Part shown: positions 44,860 to 56,050 of the stretch, in pieces | How the letters are laid out: every line of letters starts with the position of its first letter | How positions within the stretch are numbered: the first letter of the stretch is position 1 | Assembly (NCBI RefSeq): GCF_949987535.1 | Contig: NC_080079.1 | Coordinates: 124,001 to 188,000, forward strand | Direction of reading: 5' to 3' | Length of the DNA: 64,000 bases | Source of the DNA: Balaenoptera acutorostrata | Taxonomy: Eukaryota; Chordata; Mammalia; Artiodactyla; Balaenopteridae | Position numbers and translations under genes: made by a program | The notes under the pieces: generated by a model | Seen by the model: only the letters and a program-made list of their open reading frames with translations | Database searches by the model: none | What the model was told of the DNA's origin: nothing

Positions 44860-45335
44860 TGTCCAACATGGAATTCCTGAAATACCCCCAAACCTGCTCT
44901 ATCTCCAGCTGTTTCCTTCTCTATAAATGGAGCCCATCCTTCTAGTTGCTCAAAATCCACATCACCCTTGGCTCTTCTTTCTCTCTCACATCCCACAGTC
45001 GGCCCAGCAGCAGTCTTGTTGGATCTACTTTCAGAAAATATCCAGAACCTGGCGGCTTCTCCCTCCACTGCCGCCATCCTGCCCTGTCCACCATTACTGC
45101 TCAATTGGATTACTGCAACAGCCTCCACCATTCAAGTGTCTTCTCAGTGCAGCTGCCGGAGGGAGATAGATAGATAGATCACATCACCCCTCCACTCACA
45201 GCCTCCACAGTCTCCCATTCCACTCAGAGCACAGCTAAGGCCTCACCACAACCTACAGGGTCTCACATAACCTGGATCCCCTCTGACCCCATCTCCTCCC
45301 ACTGGCCCCCTCAGTCCCAGACACAGGCTTCAGAC
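44860..45335 (+). mobile_element. L2 (LINE-2) 3' fragment
   Basis: Order of L2 3' landmarks: gctcaattggattactgcaa, gatcacatcacccctccact, tcccattccactcagagcac, ctacagggtctcacataacc and ctgaccccatctcctcccac. A (gata) run sits at 45164-45179. Confidence 0.75.
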
Positions 45336-45454
45336 ACAGGCTTCACAGTTGTTTCCCAAACACCCTGGAAATACTCCTACCCTGTGTGGAGATGCAAAGG
45401 GGAGAGGGGAAGGAGTCAAAAAGAAATGGAAAAAAGAAAAGGAGGGAATGATTG

Positions 45455-45575
45455 GCTGGGTGGATGGATGGACAGATGGATGGATGGATAATGGGATGGA
45501 TGGTGGATGGGTAGATGGATGGATGGATGATTGGGCTGGTGGGTGGGTGGATGTCAGTACTGATGGATGGGACAC
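45455..45575. repeat. (GGAT)n tetranucleotide repeat
   Basis: Interrupted ggatggatggat and ggtgggtggatg units over about 120 bp. Confidence 0.93.
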
Positions 45576-46319
45576 GGATAGGTGCCACTGACCTCTGCCC
45601 TCAAGGAGCTCATAGTCTGGGGGAATCGACAGTGACAGATAAATAGTATGGCATCTTCTTGCCAGGAAGACACACTGTGTGTTGCTGCCCACCCAATAGG
45701 TGCTTGGGATAGAGTCAGGAGTCACCCAAAATTGCTTAGGGGATGGGGGATCTTAACCACAGGCTCAGAGATGGCCATCTGGACCAGATGGTCCAAACTG
45801 AAACCAAGCCCAGACACAGCCAAGTACACAAGCCAAAGTGTCCAGTTCAAGACCTAAGTCACCAACTTGCACTTGGGGGGAGGGTGTGCCTCAAAAGCCA
45901 GTGGAGTCCGGCAGCCACAGGCTATCCACTGGAGAAGCAGCAGACAGGTCATTACCATGAGTGATGCTGAGGCTCTGTGGGGGCCTCAGGTGCCCCAGGA
46001 ATGGACATGGGGCTCCTGGGAGCACAGGGTGTGGAGGCAACCCAAGAGCTGAGGTTTAAAAAAGAATGTGGAGTCAGTAGAAGAGGGAAGGGTGTTCCCG
46101 AGAGTAGGAACAGCATGCTGAGGGCACAGAGAAATGAGGAAGCACAGGCCACGAAGGGCCATGACTGGGGGCAGCTGCATCATGGTACAAGTGCATGCTG
46201 GTGTGGCCAAGGTGATGAGAGATACTCAGGGCCACCCACCAGCCCCCAGACAGCAACTAGAGAGTGTCCCCACCATCAGGTCTCCTCCCCATCTCTGCAG
46301 CCACCATCTTATCACATCC
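45576..46319. other. Intergenic sequence, probable old L2/MIR remnants
   Basis: 46060-46140 (gtgttcccgagagtaggaac; agcatgctgagggcacag) resembles the conserved core of old LINE-2-type elements. Otherwise nothing recognised. Confidence 0.35.
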
Positions 46320-48340
46320 CTATCTCTTCCTACCTCATTCTACAAGGCCAGCATCACCCTAATACCAAAACCAGGCAAAGACATTACAAGAAAGGAAAAC
46401 TACAAGTCAATCTCTCTTGTGAACATAGATGCAAAAATCATAAACAAAATATTAGCAAAGCAAATCCAACAATGTGTTTTTAAAAAACTGTACACCACAG
46501 CCAAATGGGATTTATTCCAGGTATGCAAGGCAGGACATCTGAAAACCAACTAATGTAATCTATCTATAAAGCCTAAAGAAGAAAAATCATATTATATCAA
46601 TAGATGTAAAAAAAAAAAAAAGCATTTGACAAAATCCAACACCCATTCATGATTTACAAAACTGTCTTAGCAAACTAGGAATGGAGGGGAACCTCCTCAA
46701 CTTGATAAATAACATCTACAAAAAAACCTACAGTTAATGTCATACTAATTGTGAAAAACTAAATGCCTTCCATCCTGAGACTGGAAAAAACACAAAAATG
46801 TCCCATCTTACCACTTATATTCAACATCATACAGGAAGTCTTAGCTAATGTAGTAAGACAAGAAAAGGAAATAAAAGTATATTGATTGGGAAGGAAGAAA
46901 TAAAACGCTTTTGCTCAAATGAAATGATTGTGTATGTAGAAAAAAAAAATTTTTAAGACAAAAAAACTTCTGTAACTAATAATTACAGCAAGGTTGCAGG
47001 ATACAAGGTTAATATACAAGATCAATTGCATTTATATATGCCTATGTAACAGCAATAAACAATTAGAATTTGAAACAAAAAACAATACCATTTACATAAG
47101 CACAAAAAATGAAATACTTAGGTATAAATATAACATTATATGTACAAGAACTACATGAGGGAAAACCAGAAAACTCTGATGAGTGAAGTCAAAGAAAATA
47201 TCTAAATAAATGGAGAGATAGTCTATGCTCATGGATAGGAAGACTCAAACTGTTAAGATGTCAATTCTCTCAGTTTCATTTATAAATTCAGTGTAGTTCT
47301 AATCAAAACCTCAGCGAGTTAATTTGTAGATATCAACAAACTGATTCTAAGGTTTAGCATCATAATAGCAAAGACAACAAAGTTGGAGGACTGACACTAG
47401 CCAACTTCAAGATTAACTGTAAGGCTTCAGTAATCAAGACAGTGTGGTATTATTGGTAAAGAAGAGACAAATAGATCAATGGAACAGAATAGAGAGCCCA
47501 GAAATAGATCCACGTAAATGTAGTCAACTGCTCTTTGATACAGGGGCAAAGGAAATACAGTGGAGCAAAGATAATCTCTTCAACAAATGGTCCTGGAACA
47601 ACTGGACATCCACATGCAAAAAATAAAAAATAATAAAAAAAGAATCTAGATAGTGGCCTTACACCTCTCACCAAAAAATTAATTCAGAATAGATCTCAGA
47701 ACTAAATGTAAAATGCAAAACTATAAAACTTCCAGATGGTAACAAGAGAAAATCAAGGTGACCTTGGGTTTGGTGGTACCTTTCTAAGATACAACACCAA
47801 AAGCACAATCCATGAAATAAAAAGGTGATATGTCAGACTTTACTAAAACTAAAAATTTCTGCTCTGCAAAAGACACAGCTAAGAAAATGAAAAGACAAGC
47901 TACAAACTAGAAAATGTTTGCAAAACATATATCTGACAAAGGACTTGTATCCGAAATACACAAAGAACACTTAAACTTCAACAGTAAGAAAACAACTCAA
48001 TTTTAAAATGGGCAAGAGATCTGAACAGACACCAAAGATGTTATATAGATGGCAAGTCAGCATATGAAAAGATGCTTATTAAGGACTGCAAATTAAATCA
48101 ACCACGAGGTACCACTACACACCGAGTAGAATGCCTAAAATCCAAAACATTGTCAATGCCAAATGCTGGTGAGGATGTGGCGCAACAGGAACCCTCATTC
48201 ACTGCTGGTGGGAAAGCAAAATGGTACAGGCACAAAAGACATGGACAAAACGTAAATGCATATTGCTTAGAGAAAGAAGCCAATCTGAAAAGGCTATACA
48301 CTGTATGATTCCAACTATATGACGTTTTGGACAAGATAAA
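46320..48340 (+). mobile_element. Old L1 ORF2 through 3' end
   Basis: ORF2 reverse transcriptase onwards (accaggcaaagacattacaa; tatctataaagcctaaagaa; gaacagaatagagagcccag) to a 3' end with ttgggtttggtggtacc and cttcaacagtaagaaaacaa. Frames are interrupted throughout. Confidence 0.7.
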
Positions 48341-48940
48341 ACTATAGACTACAAATAATAAATGCTGGAGATGAAGTGGAGAAAAGGGAACCCTCTGACA
48401 CTGTTGGTGGGAATGCAAGTTGGTGCAGCCACTATGGAGAACAGTACGGAGGCTCCTTAAAAAAGTAAAAATAGAGCTACCATGTGATCCAGCAATCCCA
48501 CTCCTGGGCAAATATCCAAAAAAGACGAAAATTCTAACTCGAAAAGATACATGCACCGTGATGTTCATAGCAGCACTATTTACAATAGCCAAGCCATGGA
48601 AGCAATCTAAATGTCCATCAACAGATGATTGGATAAAGAAGATGTGCTATCTATATCTATATCTATATATAGATATATACACATATATATGTATATATAT
48701 ATAATGGAATATTACTCAGCCATAAAAAAAGAATGAAACAATGCCATTTGCAGCAACATGGATAGACCTAGAGATTATCATTCTAAGTAAAGTAAGTCAG
48801 AAAGAGAAGGACAAATATCATATGATGTCACTTATATGTAGAATCTAAAAAAAAAAAAAACTACAAATAAACTTATTTACAAAACAGACTCACAGACATA
48901 GGAAATAAACTTATGGTTACCAAAGGGGAAAGAGGCCTCT
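48341..48940 (+). mobile_element. Younger L1 3' end
   Basis: ORF2 C-terminus (open 48420-48704: [19 protein letters not shown]) and 3' UTR, truncated in actataatgg-type sequence at the CpG-rich boundary. An AT/ATCT microsatellite lies at 48645-48706. Confidence 0.72.
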
Positions 48941-49089
48941 TGTCCTTATTCTAGACTCCTTGTGGGAGGGTGTCCTTATTCTAGACTCAAGAAGCCTGGG
49001 AAAGGACAGTGTCAAGTTTTCACAAATGAAACTACGTATGGCTCGATTTTTAGCATTTTCATCCAACAGAACAGATTGAGTCCTAGTGA

Positions 49090-49510
49090 AGCATTCCTGC
49101 CGCTGTGCGCGGTAAAGCCCCCGCACCCGACGCAGGACGACCACCTCCGAGGCAGCCGCAGGGAGCCCTGGCCGGGCCGCTGGGAAGCCAGGCGCCCGAA
49201 ACGTGGGATCGCAAACAGCTGTGTCACCAACGCCCCCTCCCGGCCGGCAGCTGGAGGTCGCTGGGTGGGCGCCGGGGCTGGGGGAGGAGGCTCGAGGGGA
49301 GCCGCGCTCAGTCCCTCGGCGCCGCCCCCCTGTCTCGGAACCCGAGGGGGGGCCTCGACCCCACGGGCACGAGGCCAGAGCCCAGAACCCGCGGCCGCGG
49401 CGAGGCAGACGCGACCGGCCGGTCAAGGGCTCCTGGTCCAGCTGCTGGACGGTGCCCGGGAGCCACGGCCCCCGAGGCGGTGTTCCGCCCGCCCCCTGCA
49501 CACCTCGCAC
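49090..49510. promoter_or_regulatory. Orphan CpG island
   Basis: Dense CpG (several dozen in about 420 bp, e.g. gcggccgcggcgaggcag), several GC boxes, no TATA box and no decay to TpG/CpA. Such islands usually mark a promoter active in the germ line, but no gene is recognised on either side. Long frames on both strands are compositional. A polyadenylation signal occurs at 49882-49887. Confidence 0.6.
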
Positions 49511-52500
49511 ACGCACCGCCCACTCGTGGGCACAGCACACACACTCACTACCTGGGCCGGCCCTCTGCCTCTGGAGCGCTCACCCCATTCCTGACGGACC
49601 TGGGGTCCCTTGGTGTGACCATTTCACGGTGTGACGGCCCTGCTCACACCGGAGTCTGGACACAGATCAGGAAGGAGCTCAGGATTCCCGCCCAAGTCCC
49701 GTTTTGCTTTTCCGGGGCACCTTTAAAATAACCGCTCGGAGTTGAGCCGCAAGGGAGGGGCCTCCGCCCCAACGGCCTTCTAACAGGTGCCGGCTGCCTG
49801 CTCTGTCTCCTGCTCCCTGGTGACCTGGACGGAGGACGGCCTTCTCCCCGCTCACTGCCCCTCATTCTGCGGTCTGTAAGCAATAAACCCTGGGCCTCTA
49901 CTTCCTTTGTGTGAGGTACTGAGGCTGCGCCTTCATCAAAAAGGCACCGGGTTTTCCCGTCCCCAGGGTGAGAGCTCGGACGCTGGGGGAGCCACCTGCC
50001 AAGCCCGTGTGCCTGTGCGTCCTCAGCCAGCAGGTCATGATCTGCACACTCTTAACACACCAGCCACGGCCTCGACACACTCGGCTGTGCCCCCGTCCCC
50101 AGCCCCACAGTGTAGCCAGGGCAGCTGTCCTTAATCAGAGCCCAACAAAATGGCCCGTGTTCCAGCCACGTCCACAGACATCTGCTCGGACCGAGAGCCA
50201 CGCAGTGGGCATTTAGACAAAAGCAAACCTCCAGAGGAGAATCTGCAGCAGTGCAGAAAAGGCCAGAGCCCCTGCCAGGTCCCAGGAGTGGGCCCACCAT
50301 GGGCCGAGTCCTGGCAGGACAGTGCCCCCCACCCCGGCCATGACGCTGTCTCCTGAGGGTCAGAGCGTTCCTTGCAGCCGTCCCCTGGACCCCAGGTGGG
50401 CACAGACCCCTGCAGCCCGCAGGGAGCACGGTACTGCATGCAGGGGCTGCCTGTGGTGTCGGGTCCTGACCCTGGGGAATTGGGGCTATTTTCTCCCGTT
50501 TTTCTCAGCCCTGACTCCATATAAACCTCTCGTTTAGAAAAGTGTTGAAGATGATCACTGAGAGTTTGAAAGAAAGGTAAAAGACACCTTGGCAAGCCCT
50601 GCCTTGACTGGGGCTCTAAGAATCCTGCAGCTCTGAATTTCTGAACCCGTGGACGGCTACTCCCGTGCCCTGGAGGTGATGACAGCTCGCCTGCTTCCCC
50701 ACGTGTGTGCGTGTGTATGTGCGTGGGTGTGTATGTGCCTGCAAGTGTGTGGGCCCATGGTGAGGACACCCAGAGCCTGCGGAATCCTCCCTGTCTTGCA
50801 AGGGTCCCCTGAGACTCAGAAGACGGGACTAAATGGGGGTCCTACCGCGAGCCCACCATGGGGGAGGGGTGGGGGAAGCCTCCCCGCAGGTCAGCTTGTG
50901 GGGACGCAGGTGTGGGGTCACTCACCTGGGGTCTGAGCAGGCTCCAGGACACACCCCCCTTGAAGCCACCTGGAGACCAGGAGGCTGAGCGCGGGACACC
51001 GAGGACCCTCCAGGTGAGGCCACGCCCCCGGGTGGGGAGCTGCGTCTGGCCGGCTGACCCTGCCTGCCTGTGAAGGTCTCCTATTGGCTGAGCCACTTGC
51101 TTTCCGCTGCCCCCTCCTCTGGAGACATGTCAAGAGGAATAGGGGTCACGGGCTGCTCTGGGTCCCCAGGGAGCAGCCAAAACATTCATGCTCCCCTTGC
51201 ACGTCCATGGCGGTGGCCAGGGGGTGGATCTCGGCTGCTGGGGAAGGTGCCCTGATCCACCACCAACACTGGATCCGAGTGCTGCCCTCGGCCCACTGCC
51301 TGGGCCCCAAATCTGCAAGACTGCTCTGCTCATGCACCCCTGACTCTGGTCACTCAGGGTGACCCGCACTGGCCCAGCCCAGTGCCGACCAGCCCCAGCC
51401 TTGAAGGAAGGAAGCCAGCGGCTCCCCGGCCGTTGTCCTGCTCCTCAGGCTGCCGTCCTCGACTCAGACTGTGGCCACAGATGCCTGTCACCCCACCTCT
51501 TCCAGGGCAACATCTCCCCTGAGCCCGGCTGGCCGTCGGCTGAAGTGCTGGCCAGGAGCCCAGACATAAGGCTGCTGGCACTCCAGCTCACAGCCCAGGC
51601 AGCAAATGCACCTGATTCAGGACCCCCGGCTGCCCACCCACCAACGGTGAGAGCAGGAGGGAGAGTCCCGAGCCCAGCCCTCTCGCACTCGGGTTACTTC
51701 TGCCCTCCATCTGGCCTCCCTGGGGCTCAGGCCTGCAAGGACCCTCTTGCCAATTATGCAGCTGGCAAGAGCCTGGCCCTGGGAGCTGGGGAGGGGCCCG
51801 AGGGTGATCCCAGGCAGCACCCAGCGCCCTGAGGGGCCTCCTGCCCTTGGGCTCCACCTGGCAGCCGCTTCTCACCCGCAGCCAACTGCGTCTGCTGCAG
51901 GACCCAGCCCCTCGCAGGGCACACTGGACACTGGGTGCTCTTGGCAGGTGCTCCGTGCCTCAGTTTCCCCTCTTTAAACGGGCGATGACACCCCACAGGT
52001 TGGTAGGCAAACCACAGACAGCTCCCACCCCCACCACTGCCCAAGCCTTCCAGGAATAACTGCTCCAGCAAGAGCCCAGCTGGCGGCTGTTTCCTGCCTG
52101 ATCCCCTTAGGTGGGGATCCCTTAGGGGCTGCTCCCTTAGCTGGGGACCCCCATCCCAGAATGAACAAGAGGAAGCTGTGACCGGAAGGAGGAGCAGCTG
52201 TCAGCCAGGCGGGAGGACCCACCGTCTGGGCTCCGGAGCACACGTGTGCGGTGCACCTCGGCTACATGGCGTCGGGCGCACGGCCACCACGGACGGGGCT
52301 GCGCGCTGGTGGTCACGCGAGGCTTGGGCCTTGGTGGCAAGGATGCAGCTGCCAGGGGCAGGGGTCCTGGGAGGTGGCGGGAGTGTGCCCCCACCCCCAG
52401 CCTGTTCCGTCAGCACTTGGCAGGTGGGCATCAGCCAGAGTGGGTCCTGATGGGGCCCTGGGGACAACGGGCGCCTTGGCAGCCAGGATGTGCACTGACC

Positions 52501-52855
52501 ACCGACCCCCACAGCCACGCTCGGCCTCAAGTGTCACACTGCCCTGGGGACTCCAGCACCACCACGGGGCCACCACCACACAGGCCCCTAATTGGGAGCT
52601 CATTAAAAGTTGGTGGCAGGGCTCCCCGGGGTGGGAGCGTGGCCCACGCAGCGCTGCCACTTGTCTGGGAAAACACGAGGGCCACTTTCTGTTTGCTTCA
52701 ATAAACTCTATTTTCCCAAATCTACTAACACTCTAGGAATTTGGAAGGTGCAGAAAGAAGGCTTTTCAACGCACAGATGAGTGTGAAGATGCGGCGTGTC
52801 ACGTGTGCCCACTTGTCCACTTCTAGGGCTCACGTCACAGACACACAGCTGAGTC
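49511..52855. other. GC-rich intergenic DNA after the CpG island
   Basis: Single-copy. 49741-49920 contains an aataaa (49882-49887) in a setting that could be a transcript or LTR 3' end (gcggtctgtaagcaataaac). A GTGT-rich tract lies at 50700-50755. No coding domain recognised. Confidence 0.4.
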
Positions 52856-53215
52856 CTTGTTTCTTTTTTTGTTAATTGAGGTATATGGTTGACAAACAGG
52901 AAAGCTGTGCATGTTTAATGTACACATCTTGATGAGTTTGAAGATACCTGTCCATCCGTGAAACCATCACCATAAACTTCTCCGCTGCCTCTAAAAGTCC
53001 CCCCTCCTCTTTGTGTGATGAGAGTGTGTGACGTAAGAGGGTGCTCTTACGTAGCGTCTTCCGCCAGGCACGGTCCACGACTTCGCAAGCTCACTGAAGT
53101 TACTTCCCTCAACTGCTCCAGGTCTAACAACTGGATCTCCCATTCCTCCTATTATAACTAAAAGCCCTTGCAAACATACGTTGAGCAAAAGCTTTTTTCT
53201 GTATTTCTGATAATT
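52856..53215 (-). mobile_element. Inverted L1 3' UTR-like fragment
   Basis: gttaattgaggtatatggtt and tgtacacatcttgatgagtt resemble the complement of older L1 3' UTRs. Edges uncertain. Confidence 0.45.
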
Positions 53216-54780
53216 TCCTTATGATAAAGAAGGGCAGTTCAAATCCGTAATTTCCCCCTGACAAGACCACTCAGGAGGTGACAAGGCCCAGAGGGTTGTT
53301 CTCAGAAAGGCCGACCCGGATGCTGAGCTGGGTACCTGAGGTCCTCTGCAGGCCTGGCCCCCCTGTGGTCTGAGGACCAGCCCCTTCTTCTCCGTGATGG
53401 GGATCCTGGTCTCTCCCAGCCGCCCCTGCCCCGGGAGTGAACGTAGGAAGTGTGGAAGATGCGGAGGACCCATAAGCATAGGGTTTTCATTCTAGTGACC
53501 TGTAATAATGGGGGGGGGGGAGTTAAGGAAGAGAGGCCAGAGGGAGAGTGTGCAGACACTCCTTTGTGGGGGGTAGGCGCCTGCCAATACAAGAGCGGCT
53601 TTGGTGGGAGCCCTGGAGTGGGGGGCAGGGAGGGTCCCGGAGCAGCCTTGAGGTGGGGGCGGGAGGGGCAGCCGCCCGAGGCTCTGCCACCCCGCGTTCA
53701 CCAGGGAAGGGAGGGGGCAGCTCCTCTGGGCTAGATGCAGCCCCCGGGGCGCCAGAACCACCCGATGACATCCTGCAGATGCAGAAGGGGTCCACAGGGG
53801 AGGCTGGGAAGACCAGGAAAGGGCCGGAGGGTCGCACCCCACTGCCAGGCCCCAAAGCAAGCACAAAGCTGGCTCCCAGGGTCCCCACCCCGCCCCACAC
53901 GCCCCACTTCCCTCTGGCGCCCTGAGTTGAGGAACAGGAAATCGGATCATGCACGAGTTTCCTGTGGCTGCGGAAGAAACTACCGCCAACCTAGTGGCCT
54001 ACAGCAACAAAAAGTACTTCTGTGTCATAACTGGTATTTTGCAATTCCATACTACTTCATGGTCATTAGTTCCATTTTTCAAAGTGATACATAACTATAT
54101 GCTCTTTTTAGGGAATTTGAACCACACAGAAGTATATAAAGAGTGAAAGTCCCGCTATACCGCCCCCCAGAAGTTACCCTTTGGTGAGAAACTTGCTCAA
54201 CATTTTCCATGGATGCGTTTTGTTTTAACACCGAGGTGCTCACATCATCCTAGGCCATGCTTCCAGCCCTGCCCACCGACTTGCCTCTGTCCACATCCCC
54301 ACCCAGGGGAGCGCCCCTCCACCAGGATCCCATCGGCGGGTGTTTGGGCCGCTTCCGATTTGTCTGATTGCAAACGTGATGTTCTGTATGTGTCTCCTGT
54401 GAAGCCACGTGTGACAAGGATTCCTGGGTCAAAAATAATGATGCCACCACCTGCCCTTTGAAAGTTTCTGCAACACAGCATTTCTTTCCATTGGTGACAT
54501 CTTGATAAAGTGCCTCAAGAAAACCACGTATCTGTCATTCCCATCATGCCCTCCTGTTCTCACTGTCAGATCCACAGTCCTTCTCTGAAAGGAGTAACTG
54601 CTTGGTGTGCAGCAGGAGGGCAAAGCCAGATGCAGCGGGATTGGGGCCACAGGAGAGGGTGATGGTTATATGTAATAGCTGTGCCCACGTCCTGGAAATG
54701 CTCAAGAGTAGATAAAACTGGAAAGTGGCTATTAAAAAGATGCCAGAAATATTGTGCCTATTGAACATATTCCCAGATAC
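53216..54780. other. Intergenic sequence with old repeat fragments
   Basis: Poly-G run at 53511-53520. 53945-54030 is a second copy of the unassigned old repeat seen at 36690. 54090-54480 has an L1/MIR-like look but no safe assignment. Confidence 0.35.
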
Positions 54781-54788
54781 ATGAACTT

Positions 54789-54970
54789 TATTTTTTTTTA
54801 ATATTTCTTTATTTGGCTGTGCCAGCTCTTAGTTGTGGCATGCGGTATCGTTTAGTTGCAGCATGCGAACTTAGTTGCGGCCTGTGGGATCTAGTTCCCT
54901 GACCAGGAATCGAACCCAGGCCCCCTGCGTTGGGAGTGCAGAGTCTTAGCCACTGGACCACCACTTCCTC
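54789..54970 (-). mobile_element. CHR-1-like SINE, minus strand
   Basis: Poly(T) at left, ggaatcgaacccaggccccc box, and the head ttagccactggaccacca at right. About 180 bp with gttgcagcatgcg-type body repeats. Confidence 0.85.
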
Positions 54971-56050
54971 CATGGAAATGGAGAGTCCCTGAACATTCCC
55001 TGAAGTATGCAAAATAGGGGGAACCACATGATATAAGTTTTAAACCCAAAGGGTGCTGAAACCATATGTAACTTGTTTTTAAATGTGTCTTTTAGGTTAT
55101 TAGTCATTAAGAATATTGATCACTAGAGTAACTGATATGAATCTAGTGTGAGCAAATCTATCCAGATTAGTATGTTTGTGTATGCATGTGCTTCAGCTTT
55201 GGTTTAGTTTTAGGGAAATTCATTTTAAGTGAAGTAATTTACAGTGCAGACCTGCCTGTGTGTTTATAAGACTGTCTGTCAATAACTGTGTCTCGTCCAG
55301 CCCGTCCCTGACTGTGCAGATGGTGTCCGTGTGTCATAACTGTGTTTCCACGTCTGTACTTGAGTCTTGGGGTCAGATGTGTGAGTGTTTGTATGTGACA
55401 GAGAGTGTGGTGTGCATACCTTAAAGAATCAGTTCTCCCGTGATCTGCCCTCCTCCTGGCAACCCAGGGCCCTGCCAGGAAAATCCTCTGTGGTCTGGGG
55501 GGTGACGCTGTCCAGGGTGCTGGAGGCTCTGATAGCCAGTGCAGACAGAGCACCTCCCAGCCCGCCTTCAGGGCCCCCCATATCTCCCCCAGGGCCCAGG
55601 ACGGCCAGGCTTCCATCTCGCCCCAGGGCACACCTGGGCTCCTGTGGCCTGGCTCACACCTGGGAACCCAGGACCATGGTCATCCCACACCCCACTTACT
55701 CCTCAGTTTCTGAGCTTGGTTCTGGCAGAACCAAACCCTGGCCCAGCCCACCTTACTCTGCTGATCTTCTGCCTGAGAACCTCAAAGAGTCTGAACCTCA
55801 CTCTGTGACCTCCAGCTGCCTGAAGCCCGACGTCTCCCTCGAGATGCTTTGTGGCTGAACGAGCAACGGCTGGAGGTGAGGAGACCGGGCTTCTTCCAGG
55901 CTGGGTGGTCCTGCGTTTCCCTTCCCCAAGCCCAGTGTCTCCCCTGCGTCTTCCAGGTAGGGACGGGGAGGAAGGGACAGCGGGAGAAGGGCAGGAGGGA
56001 GGCCCATCGCCTTTGTGAACAACGGGGAATTAAAGACAAAACCTAGGGTC
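54971..56050. other. Intergenic sequence, no feature recognised
   Basis: 55000-55400 AT-rich, 55430-56040 GC-rich. Neither a gene nor a repeat is recognised. Confidence 0.4.

Noticed and set aside
49105..49731. 208-codon open frame in the CpG island, considered as SPRN
   Set aside because: SPRN should show an arginine/glycine repeat and an alanine-rich hydrophobic stretch; neither is present in any frame here.
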